From contig NZ_VBRY01000001.1 in the NCBI RefSeq assembly GCF_005818865.1, positions 310,001 through 374,000 on the forward strand: a stretch of 64,000 nucleotides of DNA, written 5' to 3'. Made by a program: the position numbers and the translations under genes. Below the pieces are notes generated by a model. The model was not told the origin of the DNA and did not search any database. It worked only from the letters and a program-made list of their open reading frames with translations. Every line of letters starts with the position of its first letter. Position 1 is the first letter of the stretch. The stretch comes from Mariprofundus erugo. GTDB taxonomy: Bacteria; Pseudomonadota; Zetaproteobacteria; Mariprofundales; Mariprofundaceae. Shown piece after piece: positions 54,511 to 63,634 of this stretch.

Positions 54511-55458
54511 TCAGCTGCCGCTGATCTCCATCCAGGCGCCTTCCAGCAGGCCTGCATCGACCACATACATGCAGTCATAATGCCAGCGTCTGAAGATGGC
54601 ATCAATAATCGCCAGCCCGGCAATGATCAGGTCGGCACGACCGGGTTCGATCGTCCGGATGGTCTGACGTTCAGCATGATTCATCCGCATGAGCCGATCG
54701 CGCAGAGCTTCGAATGCAGAGCGGCTCATGCGATGGTTATTAATCACCCCGGCATCATAAGGGCAAAGATCAAGCTCGGTTGCAGCCAGCGTGGTGACTG
54801 TGCCGGCAGTGCCGACCAGGTATGCAGGTGCTTTGCCATCGCGCCAGAATGATTCGACTTCGGCAAGGTGCGTATCGATGGTGGTCAGCATGGCCTGGTA
54901 ATCAGCGGCCGATGGCGGGTCACTGTGCAGGTGAGCCTCTACCAGCCGGACCACGCCGAGTTTTCTGCTGATGGCATCGTGACAAAGCTGGTGGCTGGCG
55001 CGAATAAATTCAGTGCTGCCCCCGCCGATATCAAACAGCAGCATATCGTTGCGGGTCGAAGGGGTGAGGACGGCCCCCGCACCGGACAGTGACAGGCGCG
55101 CCTCCCTTTCACCATCGATGATCCGGATATCGATCCCTGTTTCCTGTTTGACCCTGTCTCTGAAGTCGGCGCCATTTGCAGCCTCTCGCATGGCGGCAGT
55201 CGCAGTGGCAAAGGTGCGGGTGGTACTGACGCCGTGCTGCTGCAGGAGGGTCGAAAATTCAGCAAAGGCCTTGAGTGCCCGCAGCATGGCAGTCTCGGCC
55301 AGCATGCCGGTATGGTGCAGCCCCTCTCCCAGACGAATGATCCGATGGGTATAGCAGACGGTGTTCCACGGTGTATGACCAGATTGTGTGGATCGTTCGG
55401 CAATGAGCAGGCGAAAGGTGTTGGAGCCGATATCGATAGCGGCAAAACGGTCAGCCAT
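54511..55458 (-). CDS. Exopolyphosphatase / (p)ppGpp phosphatase family
   Basis: A 315-residue Ppx/GppA phosphatase, shorter than the Escherichia coli proteins because the C-terminal HD-like domain is missing. The actin-like core begins MADRFAAIDIGSNTFRLLIA (phosphate-binding loop), with IDGEREARLSLSGAG and LLFDIGGGSTEF. The family hydrolyses polyphosphate and/or converts pppGpp to ppGpp; sequence alone does not decide. AGGAG seven bases upstream supports ATG 55458; it overlaps the next gene upstream by 8 bases. Confidence 0.85.
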   Translation of the reverse strand: MADRFAAIDIGSNTFRLLIAERSTQSGHTPWNTVCYTHRIIRLGEGLHHTGMLAETAMLRALKAFAEFSTLLQQHGVSTTRTFATATAAMREAANGADFRDRVKQETGIDIRIIDGEREARLSLSGAGAVLTPSTRNDMLLFDIGGGSTEFIRASHQLCHDAISRKLGVVRLVEAHLHSDPPSAADYQAMLTTIDTHLAEVESFWRDGKAPAYLVGTAGTVTTLAATELDLCPYDAGVINNHRMSRSAFEALRDRLMRMNHAERQTIRTIEPGRADLIIAGLAIIDAIFRRWHYDCMYVVDAGLLEGAWMEISGS

Positions 55459-55957
55459 GCATATGCTCCTGTGCCAGCTCGACGTAGTGGCTGGCTGAAT
55501 AGCGCAGGAAACGTTTCTCTTCATCGCTTAACGGGCGCCTTTCTGTGGCAGGACTACCGGCGTAGAGGTAGCCGCTACGCAAGACCTTGCGCTCGGTGAC
55601 CAGTGAGCCGGCAGCAAGCAGACAGCCCTCCTCCAGTACGGCCCGATCCATAATGATGGAGCCCATACCGACCAGGCACAGGTCCTGAATTTCGCAACCG
55701 TGCAGAATAACCCGGTGGCCTATGGTGACGTCATTGCCGATGATGCAAGGGGTATCCGCACTGTTATGCAGCATGCAATGATCCTGAATATTGCTGCGTT
55801 CCCCGATGCGGATATCACACACATCGCCACGCAGTACCGATTGATACCAGATACCGGATTGTGCCCCGATGGTGACCCGGCCAATGATATCGGCGGATTC
55901 GGCAATGAATGCACTCTCTGCAATCGCAGGCTGCCAGTGAAGAAACGGTTTGATCAT
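55451..55957 (-). CDS. Gamma-carbonic anhydrase-fold protein (YrdA/PaaY family)
   Basis: A 168-residue left-handed beta-helix protein with hexapeptide repeats: SADIIGRVTIGAQSGIWYQS, RIGERSNIQDHCMLHNS, IGNDVTIGHRVILHGCEI. The three metal-binding His residues (QDHCMLH, IGHRVILHG) are present. Carbonic anhydrase activity varies in this family, so the reaction is uncertain. It overlaps the Ppx gene by 8 bases and the upstream gene by 4. Confidence 0.9.
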   Translation of the reverse strand: MIKPFLHWQPAIAESAFIAESADIIGRVTIGAQSGIWYQSVLRGDVCDIRIGERSNIQDHCMLHNSADTPCIIGNDVTIGHRVILHGCEIQDLCLVGMGSIIMDRAVLEEGCLLAAGSLVTERKVLRSGYLYAGSPATERRPLSDEEKRFLRYSASHYVELAQEHMHG

Positions 55958-56691
55958 GGCTTGGCCTCCTCTTCGGTAATGGTGGTGACGATATGGACCG
56001 GAAAATCAGCCTGGCGGATCTTTTTGTTCAGATGATTGATCAGGGTCACATGCAGCGGAGGGGGAGGGGTTTTGCTATGCCATTGCAATGTTCCTTCCAT
56101 GAACATATGGGTGGTCATCTCATATTTGATGCTGCTTTTACCGCCTGTGGTCGTCAGGGCAATGATATTGCCATCGGGCATCCTGGTCGAAAACTCCATA
56201 TGACCCAGAGCCCAGCGGGGATAGTTTTCTCCCTTGACCAGCACCATCTGATAATCGATGAGCCCCTCGTCCTTTCGCCAGCGCGCTTCAGGGTGAAGGA
56301 TATGGACACCGCGAACCGTGCGGGCCGCCAGCACATCATCGAACATGGCCAGGCGTTGACGCATCAGTTGCCTGTCCTTGATATCCTGGCGGATTTGTTC
56401 TTTCATGTTGGAGACCTGCTCTTCCCTGAGGGCAAGCTCGGCCTCGCTGTTGGCCAGCTGTGTTTGCAGCTGTTGCTGCGCCTGCATCAATGTATTGATC
56501 TGCAGGTGTGAGCTGTCCGGCTTGTTGATCGGAAACAGTCGGGCGCCTGTGTGCAATAACAGGGTAACGACCACAGCCAACCCTGCCAGCAAAGTGGCAG
56601 GGCGGATGTGAAAGTGTAGGCCTGACTGGCTACCCTGACGTGAAAGCGAGACGATAAAGCGGGAGAAGCATGCCTGCAGTGCAGATTTCAT
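55954..56691 (-). CDS. Coiled-coil membrane protein (DUF6776-like)
   Basis: A 245-residue protein with one transmembrane helix near residues 30-50 (LLAGLAVVVTLLLHTGARLF), a coiled coil near 60-115 (QAQQQLQTQLANSEAELALR) and a C-terminal beta domain (IDYQMVLVKGENYPRWALGH). This layout matches what I recall of DUF6776, no function known. ATG 56691 is chosen because it begins the membrane region closely; it lacks a good ribosome-binding site. It overlaps the next gene by 4 bases. Confidence 0.7.
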   Translation of the reverse strand: MKSALQACFSRFIVSLSRQGSQSGLHFHIRPATLLAGLAVVVTLLLHTGARLFPINKPDSSHLQINTLMQAQQQLQTQLANSEAELALREEQVSNMKEQIRQDIKDRQLMRQRLAMFDDVLAARTVRGVHILHPEARWRKDEGLIDYQMVLVKGENYPRWALGHMEFSTRMPDGNIIALTTTGGKSSIKYEMTTHMFMEGTLQWHSKTPPPPLHVTLINHLNKKIRQADFPVHIVTTITEEEAKP

Positions 56692-56707
56692 GCAGCCGGA
56701 CCTGTGC

Positions 56708-57739
56708 TTATGGCCAGCACGCGTGCAGAGGCAGACCCATGGCTTCATCAAGTCCGAACATCAGGTTGGCATTCTGAACTGCCTGGCCTGCTGCCCCCTT
56801 GAGCAGATTGTCGATGCAGCTGACAATCACTGCCTCATTGTCGCTAAGCAGCGAGATGCCGATATCACAGCGGTTGCTGCCGCTGACTCCGGCTGTGGAG
56901 GGGAGCTCTCCGACCGGAAGCAGACGAACGAATGGTTCATGCTGATAGGCTGCAGCAAGCAGTGCATGCCAGTTGCCGGTATCCTGCCCGGAGAGGTGCA
57001 GTGTGGTCAGCATACCACGGTTCATGGGCAGAATGTGCGGCACAAAACGGACGCGGACCTGTTTGCCTGAAAAACCTTCGGCCCACTCCTCCATTTCCCA
57101 TGCATGTCTGTGCCTTGGCAGGCCGTAAGCCTTGACCGACTCATTGATTTCACAATAGAGCAGGTCTGTTTTGGCACTGCGTCCGGCTCCGGAGGTGCCC
57201 GATTTTGAATCGACAATGATGGCGGCATCAGCAAGGACGCCAGCCTTCAGTAGCGGAATCAGAGGCAGGAGTGTGGAGGTAGGGTAGCAGCCGGGATTGG
57301 CAACGAGGCTTGCGCCGGCCACCCGTTCACGGGCATGTTCACACAGGCCGTAGACGGCCTGTTCAAACAGTTCGGGGTGAGGGTGCTCGATGCCATAGGC
57401 CTGCTGGTAGACGGCAGCCGTTTGATGACGGAAATCAGCGGAAAGATCGACGACCTTTCTGCCTTGCCGGATACATGCGGCGACACTGGCCGCCGCAGCC
57501 GCATGCGGCAGAGCGGTAAACACCAGTTCCACATCATCAGGGAGTGGTGCATCTGCCGCAGCCAGCATGATGTCGGCAATGTGACCACCGCAGCCGGGCA
57601 GCACGGAGCCGGCACGTTTGCCTGCCTGAGAGTGGGCGGCAAGGTGGGCAATGCGAAAGCGGGGGTGACCGTCAATCAGTCTTATCAGTTCGGCGCCGGT
57701 GTATCCGGTCGCACCAAGGATGGCTACAGGTATCTTCAT
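56708..57739 (-). CDS. argC: N-acetyl-gamma-glutamyl-phosphate reductase
   Basis: Third step of arginine synthesis, using NADPH. The 343-residue protein begins VAILGATGYTGAELIRLI (nucleotide-binding) and has SLVANPGCYPTSTLLPLIPL with the catalytic Cys, VDSKSGTSGAGR and GLPRHRHAWEMEEW with the active-site His. Length and motifs fit the family. It begins a four-gene minus-strand run ending in the Ppx gene. Confidence 0.96.
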   Translation of the reverse strand: MKIPVAILGATGYTGAELIRLIDGHPRFRIAHLAAHSQAGKRAGSVLPGCGGHIADIMLAAADAPLPDDVELVFTALPHAAAAASVAACIRQGRKVVDLSADFRHQTAAVYQQAYGIEHPHPELFEQAVYGLCEHARERVAGASLVANPGCYPTSTLLPLIPLLKAGVLADAAIIVDSKSGTSGAGRSAKTDLLYCEINESVKAYGLPRHRHAWEMEEWAEGFSGKQVRVRFVPHILPMNRGMLTTLHLSGQDTGNWHALLAAAYQHEPFVRLLPVGELPSTAGVSGSNRCDIGISLLSDNEAVIVSCIDNLLKGAAGQAVQNANLMFGLDEAMGLPLHACWP

Positions 57740-57842
57740 AGCGCATGCATGCTACGGAATGGGCCGGCGGCTTCCAAGGGTTTCGGTAGAGAGTGCGAAT
57801 TTTTCTGTTGTCGCCGGTATGGTGAATATCCGTATGCATCCA

Positions 57843-58583
57843 TCAGTAGTCTGCGCTTTGCATGGCAAAAACGATCTCTCCGGCCAGCTCATATGCCGCC
57901 TTGTCGAACAGACGGTGGAAATCGCCCTTGAGGGAGTTGATATCGTGTTCATAGGCAAAAAAAGGTTTGCCAAACTCATAGGCGTAGACAATCCGGTCGA
58001 CATCCATCAGTACCTTGCCTGTATCATACTGGGTGATGCTGGCATGATAGAGCATGAACGGGCGTACAAGGTGGAGGTTCCGTTTGAACGGCGTGTTTTT
58101 CAGTCCCCAGTCGAGAATGTCGATTCGCAGTACCGAATCGCGTCCCTGGTGTACGACCCTGTCATTGCCTTCATGGATGGAGATAAATTTCTGGGTGCGC
58201 AGTTGCTGCAGCAGGGTGGAGGGGAAATCCTGAGTCGGGGCGATACTGCTCAGGCGGTGGCGAATTTTATCTTCCTGCTCGATGTTGCGTTCAGGTTCAA
58301 AACGGTGGGCATCAGGGGGCGAGCCGGTGGCCATGGCACTGGCCATCTCGGCCATGACTCCGGCAGCATCAGAAACCGCACCGACATAATCCTGCGGTTT
58401 TCCCTTATCAAACCTTTTGTCTCCCCGGCCGGTCAGGACAACAAACTGGCCGGTCGATTGAATTTGCACATTCAGTCGCTTGATCTGCACGGCATCACTG
58501 CCGCTGAGGTGGTTATCTGCCGTGTCGGTGTGGCAACCGGCAAACAGCGCTGACAGCAGTAACAGGCATAATAACTGTTTCAT
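57843..58583 (-). CDS. Uncharacterised lipoprotein
   Basis: A 246-residue lipoprotein with leader MKQLLCLLLLSALFAGC; function unknown. The mature part includes a region that resembles a CsgG/LpoB-like alpha/beta fold (DSVLRIDILDWGLKN; YHASITQYDTGKVLMDVDRI). Its pattern of strand, 'G', and 'T-G-K-V-L' recalls the lipoprotein at 31548, so the two may be distant paralogues. It lies between argC and an SDR gene, separated from both by gaps of about 55-100 bases. Confidence 0.62.
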   Translation of the reverse strand: MKQLLCLLLLSALFAGCHTDTADNHLSGSDAVQIKRLNVQIQSTGQFVVLTGRGDKRFDKGKPQDYVGAVSDAAGVMAEMASAMATGSPPDAHRFEPERNIEQEDKIRHRLSSIAPTQDFPSTLLQQLRTQKFISIHEGNDRVVHQGRDSVLRIDILDWGLKNTPFKRNLHLVRPFMLYHASITQYDTGKVLMDVDRIVYAYEFGKPFFAYEHDINSLKGDFHRLFDKAAYELAGEIVFAMQSADY

Positions 58584-58637
58584 ATCACCTCCTGACCTGA
58601 TGCACCGGTACAGTATAGGAGATCGTGGTGCAGATTT

Positions 58638-59366
58638 CTATGCGGTGATATTGAGATCGGCGGCCTGCAGCGACTGACCGCGCAAATCCTTTGATTGATC
58701 CGATAACAAATAAAGGTAGGCCGGTACCACGCTGCTCACTGCCGGCACCTCTTTCGGATGCGTGCCGCCAAAGGCTCGTTTGAACAGCTCTGTACGCACG
58801 CGACCGGGATTGAGTGTGTTGAAGCGGTAGGGGGCATCCGGGTGTTCCATCTGCCACATGGCAGCAGCATAGCCGAGAGCCCGTTTGGCCAGGCCGTAGC
58901 CGTGCCAGTTGGCCTGATCCTCATTGATCATGTCGCAGCTGGTAAAGATGACAGAGGCTGCATTGGCACGCCTGAGCAGGGGCAGCATGATCTGGGTCAG
59001 CATGTTCGGGGCGGTCAGGTGAATATCCAGCATCTGGCGGAAGGTGTCGGGCTTGACGTACTGCATCGGAGTGCAGCGATCAATGGAGCCGGCACAGTGT
59101 ACAATGCCATCGAGGTGCGGGATCTGATCCTTGAGCGCGAGAAACAGCTTGCCATAATCATTAAAGCGCATCAGGTCGAACGGGATGCAGAGGCAGCGGC
59201 CGCCCAGCTCTTCAATCCGGTCACGGGTTTGCTGCAGGCCATCTTCCTTGCGTGCCAGGGCAATGACATTGGCTCCGGCTTCACCAAGCGCCACGGCAAC
59301 ACGCTGGCCGATGCCGTCCGATGCCCCCGTGACCATGATGATGCGATCCTTGAACTCTGATGACAT
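58638..59366 (-). CDS. Short-chain dehydrogenase/reductase (YciK-like)
   Basis: A 242-residue SDR enzyme using NAD(P)H. It has TGASDGIGQRVAVALGEAGA near residue 14 and YGLAKRALGYAA with the catalytic Tyr and Lys near 160; Ser in SVIFTSCDM is the third member of the catalytic set. ATG 59366 follows GGGGAG six bases upstream; a longer frame extends upstream without a recognisable site. The overall arrangement resembles YciK, whose substrate is unknown. Confidence 0.85.
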   Translation of the reverse strand: MSSEFKDRIIMVTGASDGIGQRVAVALGEAGANVIALARKEDGLQQTRDRIEELGGRCLCIPFDLMRFNDYGKLFLALKDQIPHLDGIVHCAGSIDRCTPMQYVKPDTFRQMLDIHLTAPNMLTQIMLPLLRRANAASVIFTSCDMINEDQANWHGYGLAKRALGYAAAMWQMEHPDAPYRFNTLNPGRVRTELFKRAFGGTHPKEVPAVSSVVPAYLYLLSDQSKDLRGQSLQAADLNITA

Positions 59367-59574
59367 GCTGTCTCCCCTCCCGTGTTGCAAATAAGCAGTA
59401 ACTGTATTTTCGCAGCGCAGCGTACGCAGGGGAGCTGGCGTAGTACAGCTTAAATGGTCGTTTGCGACTGATTCCATACTCCCGGAGCGCTGATATGGTC
59501 ATCCTTTGATGCTTGCGACCTTTCAGCCGCGTCAACAGCTGCTATGCTTTGCCGATCTTCATTCAGGGGTTCAT

Positions 59575-61248
59575 ATGGCCGATTATCAGTATATCTATTC
59601 AATGCAGGGTGTAGGCAAGGTGGTTGCCGGTAAAAAAGAGATTCTGAAAGACATCTATCTCTCTTTCTTCCCGGGGGCCAAAATTGGTGTGCTGGGCCTC
59701 AATGGCTCGGGTAAATCGACACTGCTGCGCATTATGGCGGGGCTGGACAGTGATATTCTCGGTGAGGTGATGCTGGCACCGGGCATTCGTGTCGGTTATC
59801 TGCCACAGGAGCCGGATCTGGATCCGGCCAAGGATGTGCGCGGCAATGTTGAGGAAGCTGTGCAGCCGATCAAGGATGCATTGGCCGAACTGGATGCGGT
59901 CTATGCTGCTTATGCGGACCCTGATGCCGATTTCGATGCGATTGCTGCCAAACAGGCACGGCTTGAGGCGTTTATCGAAGCCAGTGACGGGCATAACCTG
60001 GATCGCAAGCTGGGTGTCGCTGCCGATGCATTGCGTCTGCCGCCGTGGGATGCGGATGTGACCAAACTTTCCGGTGGCGAGCGCCGCCGTGTGGCGCTCT
60101 GCCGTCTGCTGCTCTCGGGTCCTGATATGCTGCTGCTCGATGAGCCGACCAACCATCTCGATGCCGAGTCGGTTGCCTGGCTTGAGCGCTTCCTGCACGA
60201 CTATCCGGGCACCGTGGTTGCCGTGACCCATGACCGTTACTTCCTGGATAATGTGGCCGGCTGGATTCTGGAGCTGGATCGTGGTCGCGGTATTCCGTTT
60301 GAAGGCAACTACTCATCATGGCTTGAGCAGAAGGAGAAGCGTCTGGCTGTAGAGGAGAAGCAGGAGTCCTCCCGTCAGAAGGCGATGAAACAGGAGCTTG
60401 AGTGGGTACGGGCCGGCACCAAGGGGCGGCATGCCAAGTCCAAGGCCCGACTGAAGGCATTTGATGAGCTGGCCAGCCGTGAAGTGCAGGAGCGTAACGC
60501 CACCAAACAGATCTTTATTCCATCCGGCGAGCGTTTGGGCAATACGGTGATCAGGGCGGAGAATGTCAGCAAGGGCTTTGGTGATCGTCTGCTGGTGGAG
60601 GATCTGAACTTTGATCTGCCGCGCGGCGGTATCGTCGGCATCATCGGTGCCAATGGTGCCGGTAAGACGACGCTGTTCCGTATGCTGACCGGTCAGGAAA
60701 CGCCTGACTCCGGTACGCTGACCATCGGTGAGACGGTGAAGCTCTCCTATGTCGATCAGTCGCGTGATGCTCTGGACGATAACAAGACCGTATGGGAGGA
60801 GATCTCCGGCGGTTCCGATTCGATGTACCTGGGTAAAACAGAGGTGCCGAGCCGGGCCTATTGCGGGCGGTTCAACTTCAAGGGCGGTGATCAGCAGAAA
60901 AAGATCAGCATGCTTTCCGGCGGTGAACGCAATCGTGTCCATCTGGCCAAGATGCTGAAGGAGGGCGGCAATGTACTGCTGCTCGACGAGCCGACCAATG
61001 ACCTTGATGTGGAAACCCTGCGTGCGCTCGAAGAGGCACTGCTCGATTTTGCCGGCTGTGCCGTAGTGATCTCGCATGACCGCTGGTTCCTCGATCGTGT
61101 GGCTACCCACATGCTTGCCTTTGAAGGCGAAGGCCATGTCGAATGGTTTGAGGGTAACTTCGAAGAGTATGAGGCGGACAAGAAGCGTCGCCTTGGTGAC
61201 GATGCCGTTCAGCCGCATCGTCTGAAATACAAAAAACTGGTGAAGTAA
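59575..61248 (+). CDS. ettA: Energy-dependent translational throttle protein EttA (ABC-F)
   Basis: A 557-residue cytoplasmic ABC-F protein that binds the ribosomal E site and controls entry into elongation according to ATP level. Two ABC domains have Walker [10 protein letters not shown] and GANGAGKTT, signatures LSGGERRR and LSGGERNR, and Walker B plus [16 protein letters not shown]. The region between domains is the P-site-tRNA interaction motif and arm ([20 protein letters not shown]). ATG 59575 is chosen because [20 protein letters not shown] is the family start. It lies beside the integron-type cassette array. Confidence 0.95.
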   Translation: MADYQYIYSMQGVGKVVAGKKEILKDIYLSFFPGAKIGVLGLNGSGKSTLLRIMAGLDSDILGEVMLAPGIRVGYLPQEPDLDPAKDVRGNVEEAVQPIKDALAELDAVYAAYADPDADFDAIAAKQARLEAFIEASDGHNLDRKLGVAADALRLPPWDADVTKLSGGERRRVALCRLLLSGPDMLLLDEPTNHLDAESVAWLERFLHDYPGTVVAVTHDRYFLDNVAGWILELDRGRGIPFEGNYSSWLEQKEKRLAVEEKQESSRQKAMKQELEWVRAGTKGRHAKSKARLKAFDELASREVQERNATKQIFIPSGERLGNTVIRAENVSKGFGDRLLVEDLNFDLPRGGIVGIIGANGAGKTTLFRMLTGQETPDSGTLTIGETVKLSYVDQSRDALDDNKTVWEEISGGSDSMYLGKTEVPSRAYCGRFNFKGGDQQKKISMLSGGERNRVHLAKMLKEGGNVLLLDEPTNDLDVETLRALEEALLDFAGCAVVISHDRWFLDRVATHMLAFEGEGHVEWFEGNFEEYEADKKRRLGDDAVQPHRLKYKKLVK

Positions 61249-61265
61249 AACCGGTACCGGGAAAG

Positions 61266-61287
61266 AGGGCGGCCATAAGGCCGCCCT
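61266..61287 (+). terminator. Stem-loop terminator after ettA
   Basis: AGGGCGGCC and GGCCGCCCT form a perfect 9-bp stem around ATAA, 17 bases after the stop, followed by GTTTG. It has a weak T-tract but good position. Confidence 0.65.
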
Positions 61288-61484
61288 GTTTGCTGGATCG
61301 ATGCACTGTTCTGTGTCGCAATCTGGCTCTCTCTCCTGCTGAAGAGAGCCCGGCGCTGGATGCTGCCTCTGATCAGAAGGATGGACAGGAAGCCATTGCG
61401 GAGTAGGCCGGGGGGGCTTGTTTGTTCATGCAATGAGTCTGTTGGCCCTACGCTTCTACGTCGGGAAGCCCGTTTGTCCCATAT

Positions 61485-61673
61485 TCAGGGAGTTTTCCCT
61501 TTGATCCCGAAACGGGGCAACACCTGTTCGAAAGATTCTCCCCGATAATCACAGGCGGAATGCAGAAATTGTTCCACCCAGCTCTGCATATATGCGGCTG
61601 TTTTCGTAGTTGCGAACCGCTTCGCCAACAGGAACGGGCGATACGTTTCTGCAATCGCATGAATCTTATCCAT
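61485..61673 (-). pseudogene. Possible N-terminal remnant of a tyrosine recombinase (integrase), or a small unknown ORF
   Basis: In the 634-base stretch 61249-61882, the only suggestive frame is this one of 62 residues, starting MDKIHAIAETYRPFLLAKRF and with TTKTAAYMQSWVEQFL. The Thr-Lys-Thr...Tyr...Trp-Val...Phe pattern resembles the N-terminal SAM-like domain of tyrosine recombinases. It faces away from the cassette array, which is the geometry of intI beside attI. No catalytic Arg, His or Tyr remains; a one-base shift near 61490 would add only about a dozen residues. It could equally be an unrelated small ORF. Confidence 0.25.
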
Positions 61674-61683
61674 AATGCCTGGA

Positions 61684-61735
61684 TATTGGATCACCCGTGT
61701 TAGATATATCAATACCTAACACGGGTGATCCAATA
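61684..61735. repeat. 20-bp perfect inverted repeat at the chromosome-cassette junction
   Basis: TATTGGATCACCCGTGTTAG (61684-61703) and CTAACACGGGTGATCCAATA (61716-61735) are exact reverse complements around a 12-base AT-rich loop. Inside, GTTAGAT fits the integron core GTTRRRY and ACCTAAC fits RYYYAAC, in outward order. It starts 11 bases upstream of the possible integrase remnant's start. It could be an attI-like site, a transposon end or an operator. Confidence 0.85.
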
Positions 61736-61882
61736 GCTGATTAGTAAACCCCTTGTCATTTCAACCTTTTGACAATGCTCGAATGCCCCGCTACCTTGAG
61801 AAGGTCTACCTGGGGAGGGAGTCATGATGATTTTGCCGACAAAAAGATACTTATACCTATTAATAAGTTATGCGGTACAACC

Positions 61883-62290
61883 ATGAAGATTGAGAATGGG
61901 AATAATTATTTGGAGTTAGAAGTGTCACTCGAGGAAGATGAAACACTTCCAAGCTACGGTGATGCTTATGTCATTATTTCAGTCAATTCAAATGGCTTTA
62001 GTGGAAAAAACGATTTATGGGTTAGTGCTGAAGGGTTGCAAGAGTTTTGTGCTTCGTTAGTAAAGTTGGAAAAGGAAAGAATAGGTGAAGCCACTCTAAG
62101 TTCTATTTCACCAGGAGAGTTAGATCTTAAAATCTACTCTGTAGACTCTTTGGGCCATCTTGCGGTTGCAGGCACTACTGGCTACGAAGTGACTAACATG
62201 CATCATAGTCTTACATTTGGTTTTGAGTTTGAGGGGTCTCAGTTAGTAAAAGCGGTAGCTTTACCATGGGTGAAGCGAAATGCCGCATAA
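61883..62290 (+). CDS. Cassette gene 1: small unknown protein (WapI immunity-like)
   Basis: A 135-residue acidic protein with a beta-rich pattern (YLELEVSLEEDETLPSYGDA; SAEGLQEFCASLVKLEKERI; LTFGFEFEGSQLVKAVALP). The strand order recalls the WapI-family immunity proteins that I know only by pattern, so the call is tentative. Base composition is more AT-rich than in the chromosomal genes to the left. ATG 61883 has no good ribosome-binding site; a longer frame from 61769 exists but is less likely. Its stop lies in the first attC site. Confidence 0.6.
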   Translation: MKIENGNNYLELEVSLEEDETLPSYGDAYVIISVNSNGFSGKNDLWVSAEGLQEFCASLVKLEKERIGEATLSSISPGELDLKIYSVDSLGHLAVAGTTGYEVTNMHHSLTFGFEFEGSQLVKAVALPWVKRNAA

Positions 62291-62356
62291 CAAGGCGCTC
62301 AAAATGGACGCAAATTTCGCTGCGCTTCATTTGCGCCCTTTAGCTTGGCGTTATGT
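62285..62356 (+). other. attC recombination site 1
   Basis: 72 bases from GCATAAC to GTTATGT with the typical inner palindrome ACGCAAAT/ATTTGCGC. The same core, CGCTCAAAATGGACGC ... CTTTAGCTT ... GCGTTAT, appears in the third site at 63635. It directly follows the cassette 1 stop codon, which is how cassettes end. Confidence 0.92.
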
Positions 62357-62429
62357 CTTGACAGGTTTCGTCGATTAGCCTGCCATTTCATACATTCACC
62401 TCAATTATTCACTCTTATAGGAGATACTC

Positions 62430-63053
62430 GTGTATAGATTAATACTCATTCTGTTGGTTGGAATTTTAAGTTCATGTGCATCAGGCCCAAACCCAAATCC
62501 TGGAGAGCGAATTACTGATGTTGGGTGGACATCAGGAAACTATGTAAAGGATTGGCCTCTTGTTCGAGAGAAAGCTGAATTGGGGCAACCGTGGGCTCAA
62601 CTGCGATTAGGGATATTCTATGTGTACGGCTGGGGAGTAGAGCAAAACTTCTCAGAAGCAGCCAAATGGTACGCGAAGGCATCAATCCAAATAGCTGAAG
62701 GTGACTGGGCAAATGGCAAAATCGTTGGTGCAACCGGCAAACCGGGGTATTTCAACCAAAATAGCGATGCTTATATGGCCAGATACAATCTATCCGAGTT
62801 TTATCTTAATGGGCGTGGTGTTCAGAAAGATAATGTATTGGCATATGCCCTGATAAAGAGTGTCGTTGAAGCCCAAAAAGGAAAATCAATTTTCTTTTGT
62901 TGTGAATTTAATGGTGGCCGATATATCTCGAATACCGACATAACCAAACGCTTTGATGAAATAAAGAATGCGATGTCCACAGCGGAGTTAAGCAAAGCCG
63001 ATGCAATTTCTGAAGGTGAGCTTGTGCATTTGCTACAAGTGGCGTCTCAATGA
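62430..63053 (+). CDS. Cassette gene 2: Sel1-repeat lipoprotein
   Basis: A 207-residue lipoprotein with lipobox LLSSC near residue 16. A full Sel1-like repeat (GQPWAQLRLGIFYVYGWGV then SEAAKWYAKA) is followed by a second, partial one (ARYNLSEFYLNGRGVQKDNV). Such repeats bind protein partners. GTG 62430 is the start, set by TAGGAGAT just upstream. The gene is about 38% GC by eye, unlike its chromosomal neighbours to the left, and is bounded by two attC sites. Confidence 0.8.
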   Translation: MYRLILILLVGILSSCASGPNPNPGERITDVGWTSGNYVKDWPLVREKAELGQPWAQLRLGIFYVYGWGVEQNFSEAAKWYAKASIQIAEGDWANGKIVGATGKPGYFNQNSDAYMARYNLSEFYLNGRGVQKDNVLAYALIKSVVEAQKGKSIFFCCEFNGGRYISNTDITKRFDEIKNAMSTAELSKADAISEGELVHLLQVASQ

Positions 63054-63056
63054 ATT

Positions 63057-63123
63057 ACATAACAAAAGGCTTCAAGGGACATCGTCGCTATCGCGCCGCT
63101 GCCCCTGAGCCTCGGCGTTAGGC
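63057..63123 (+). other. attC recombination site 2
   Basis: 67 bases from ACATAAC to GTTAGGC, fitting the RYYYAAC ... GTTRRRY pattern apart from one base in the left core. The arms contain GGCTTCAAGGGAC and GCCCCTGAGCC. The middle is unlike that of sites 1 and 3, so this cassette has another origin. Confidence 0.85.
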
Positions 63124-63210
63124 GTAAGGTTTGAAAAATTATATTTATATGAAATCCGGGAGAATTAACTCCTTGTCTCTAAATCGTTCCGTGCACAACT
63201 AGGTGGTTTT

Positions 63211-63576
63211 ATGAAAGTTTATTATGTAGTTCTATATGTAAAAGATGCAGAAGAAAGCCTAAAATTCTGGAAAGAAAAAGCTGGAATGATATCAAAAGGC
63301 ATGAAGGAAGCAGGTGGTTTTAAAATCCACAAAATTGGTTTTCCCGATCAGGATTTTGCATTCGAGCTAGTGCCTCTCGAATTGATGAAAGATAATCCGA
63401 ATAATCTAAATTTGGGGACGCCGTCGATTTGTTTTTCTACCGCAGACCTAACTGGATTAAGAGAATCTTTGGTGCAAAGAGGTGTGCAGGCAACTGACAT
63501 TGCTAATCATTTTGGTTCTAATAGTTTTGCTTTCAGTGACAATAATGGGAATTGGTTTGCAGCAGTACAACAATAG
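63211..63576 (+). CDS. Cassette gene 3: VOC-superfamily (glyoxalase-like) protein
   Basis: A 121-residue single VOC module starting MKVYYVVLYVKDAEESLKFW, with a central beta strand (KIGFPDQDFAFELVPLELM) and ending FGSNSFAFSDNNGNWFAAV with the typical DNNGN motif. The family covers glyoxalases, dioxygenases and antibiotic-resistance proteins; the substrate is unknown. AGGTGG lies just before ATG 63211. It is AT-rich and flanked by attC sites. Confidence 0.82.
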   Translation: MKVYYVVLYVKDAEESLKFWKEKAGMISKGMKEAGGFKIHKIGFPDQDFAFELVPLELMKDNPNNLNLGTPSICFSTADLTGLRESLVQRGVQATDIANHFGSNSFAFSDNNGNWFAAVQQ

Positions 63577-63634
63577 CAAGATAGGTAGCATCACGTGTGG
63601 CTCAAAGATTTAGGGTAACAGTGAGAGATGTAAC

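Noticed and set aside
61768-61796. TTGACA at 61768 as a cassette (Pc-type) promoter
   Set aside because: The -10 at the right distance (TACCTT) is a poor match, so a promoter is possible but not supported enough to list.
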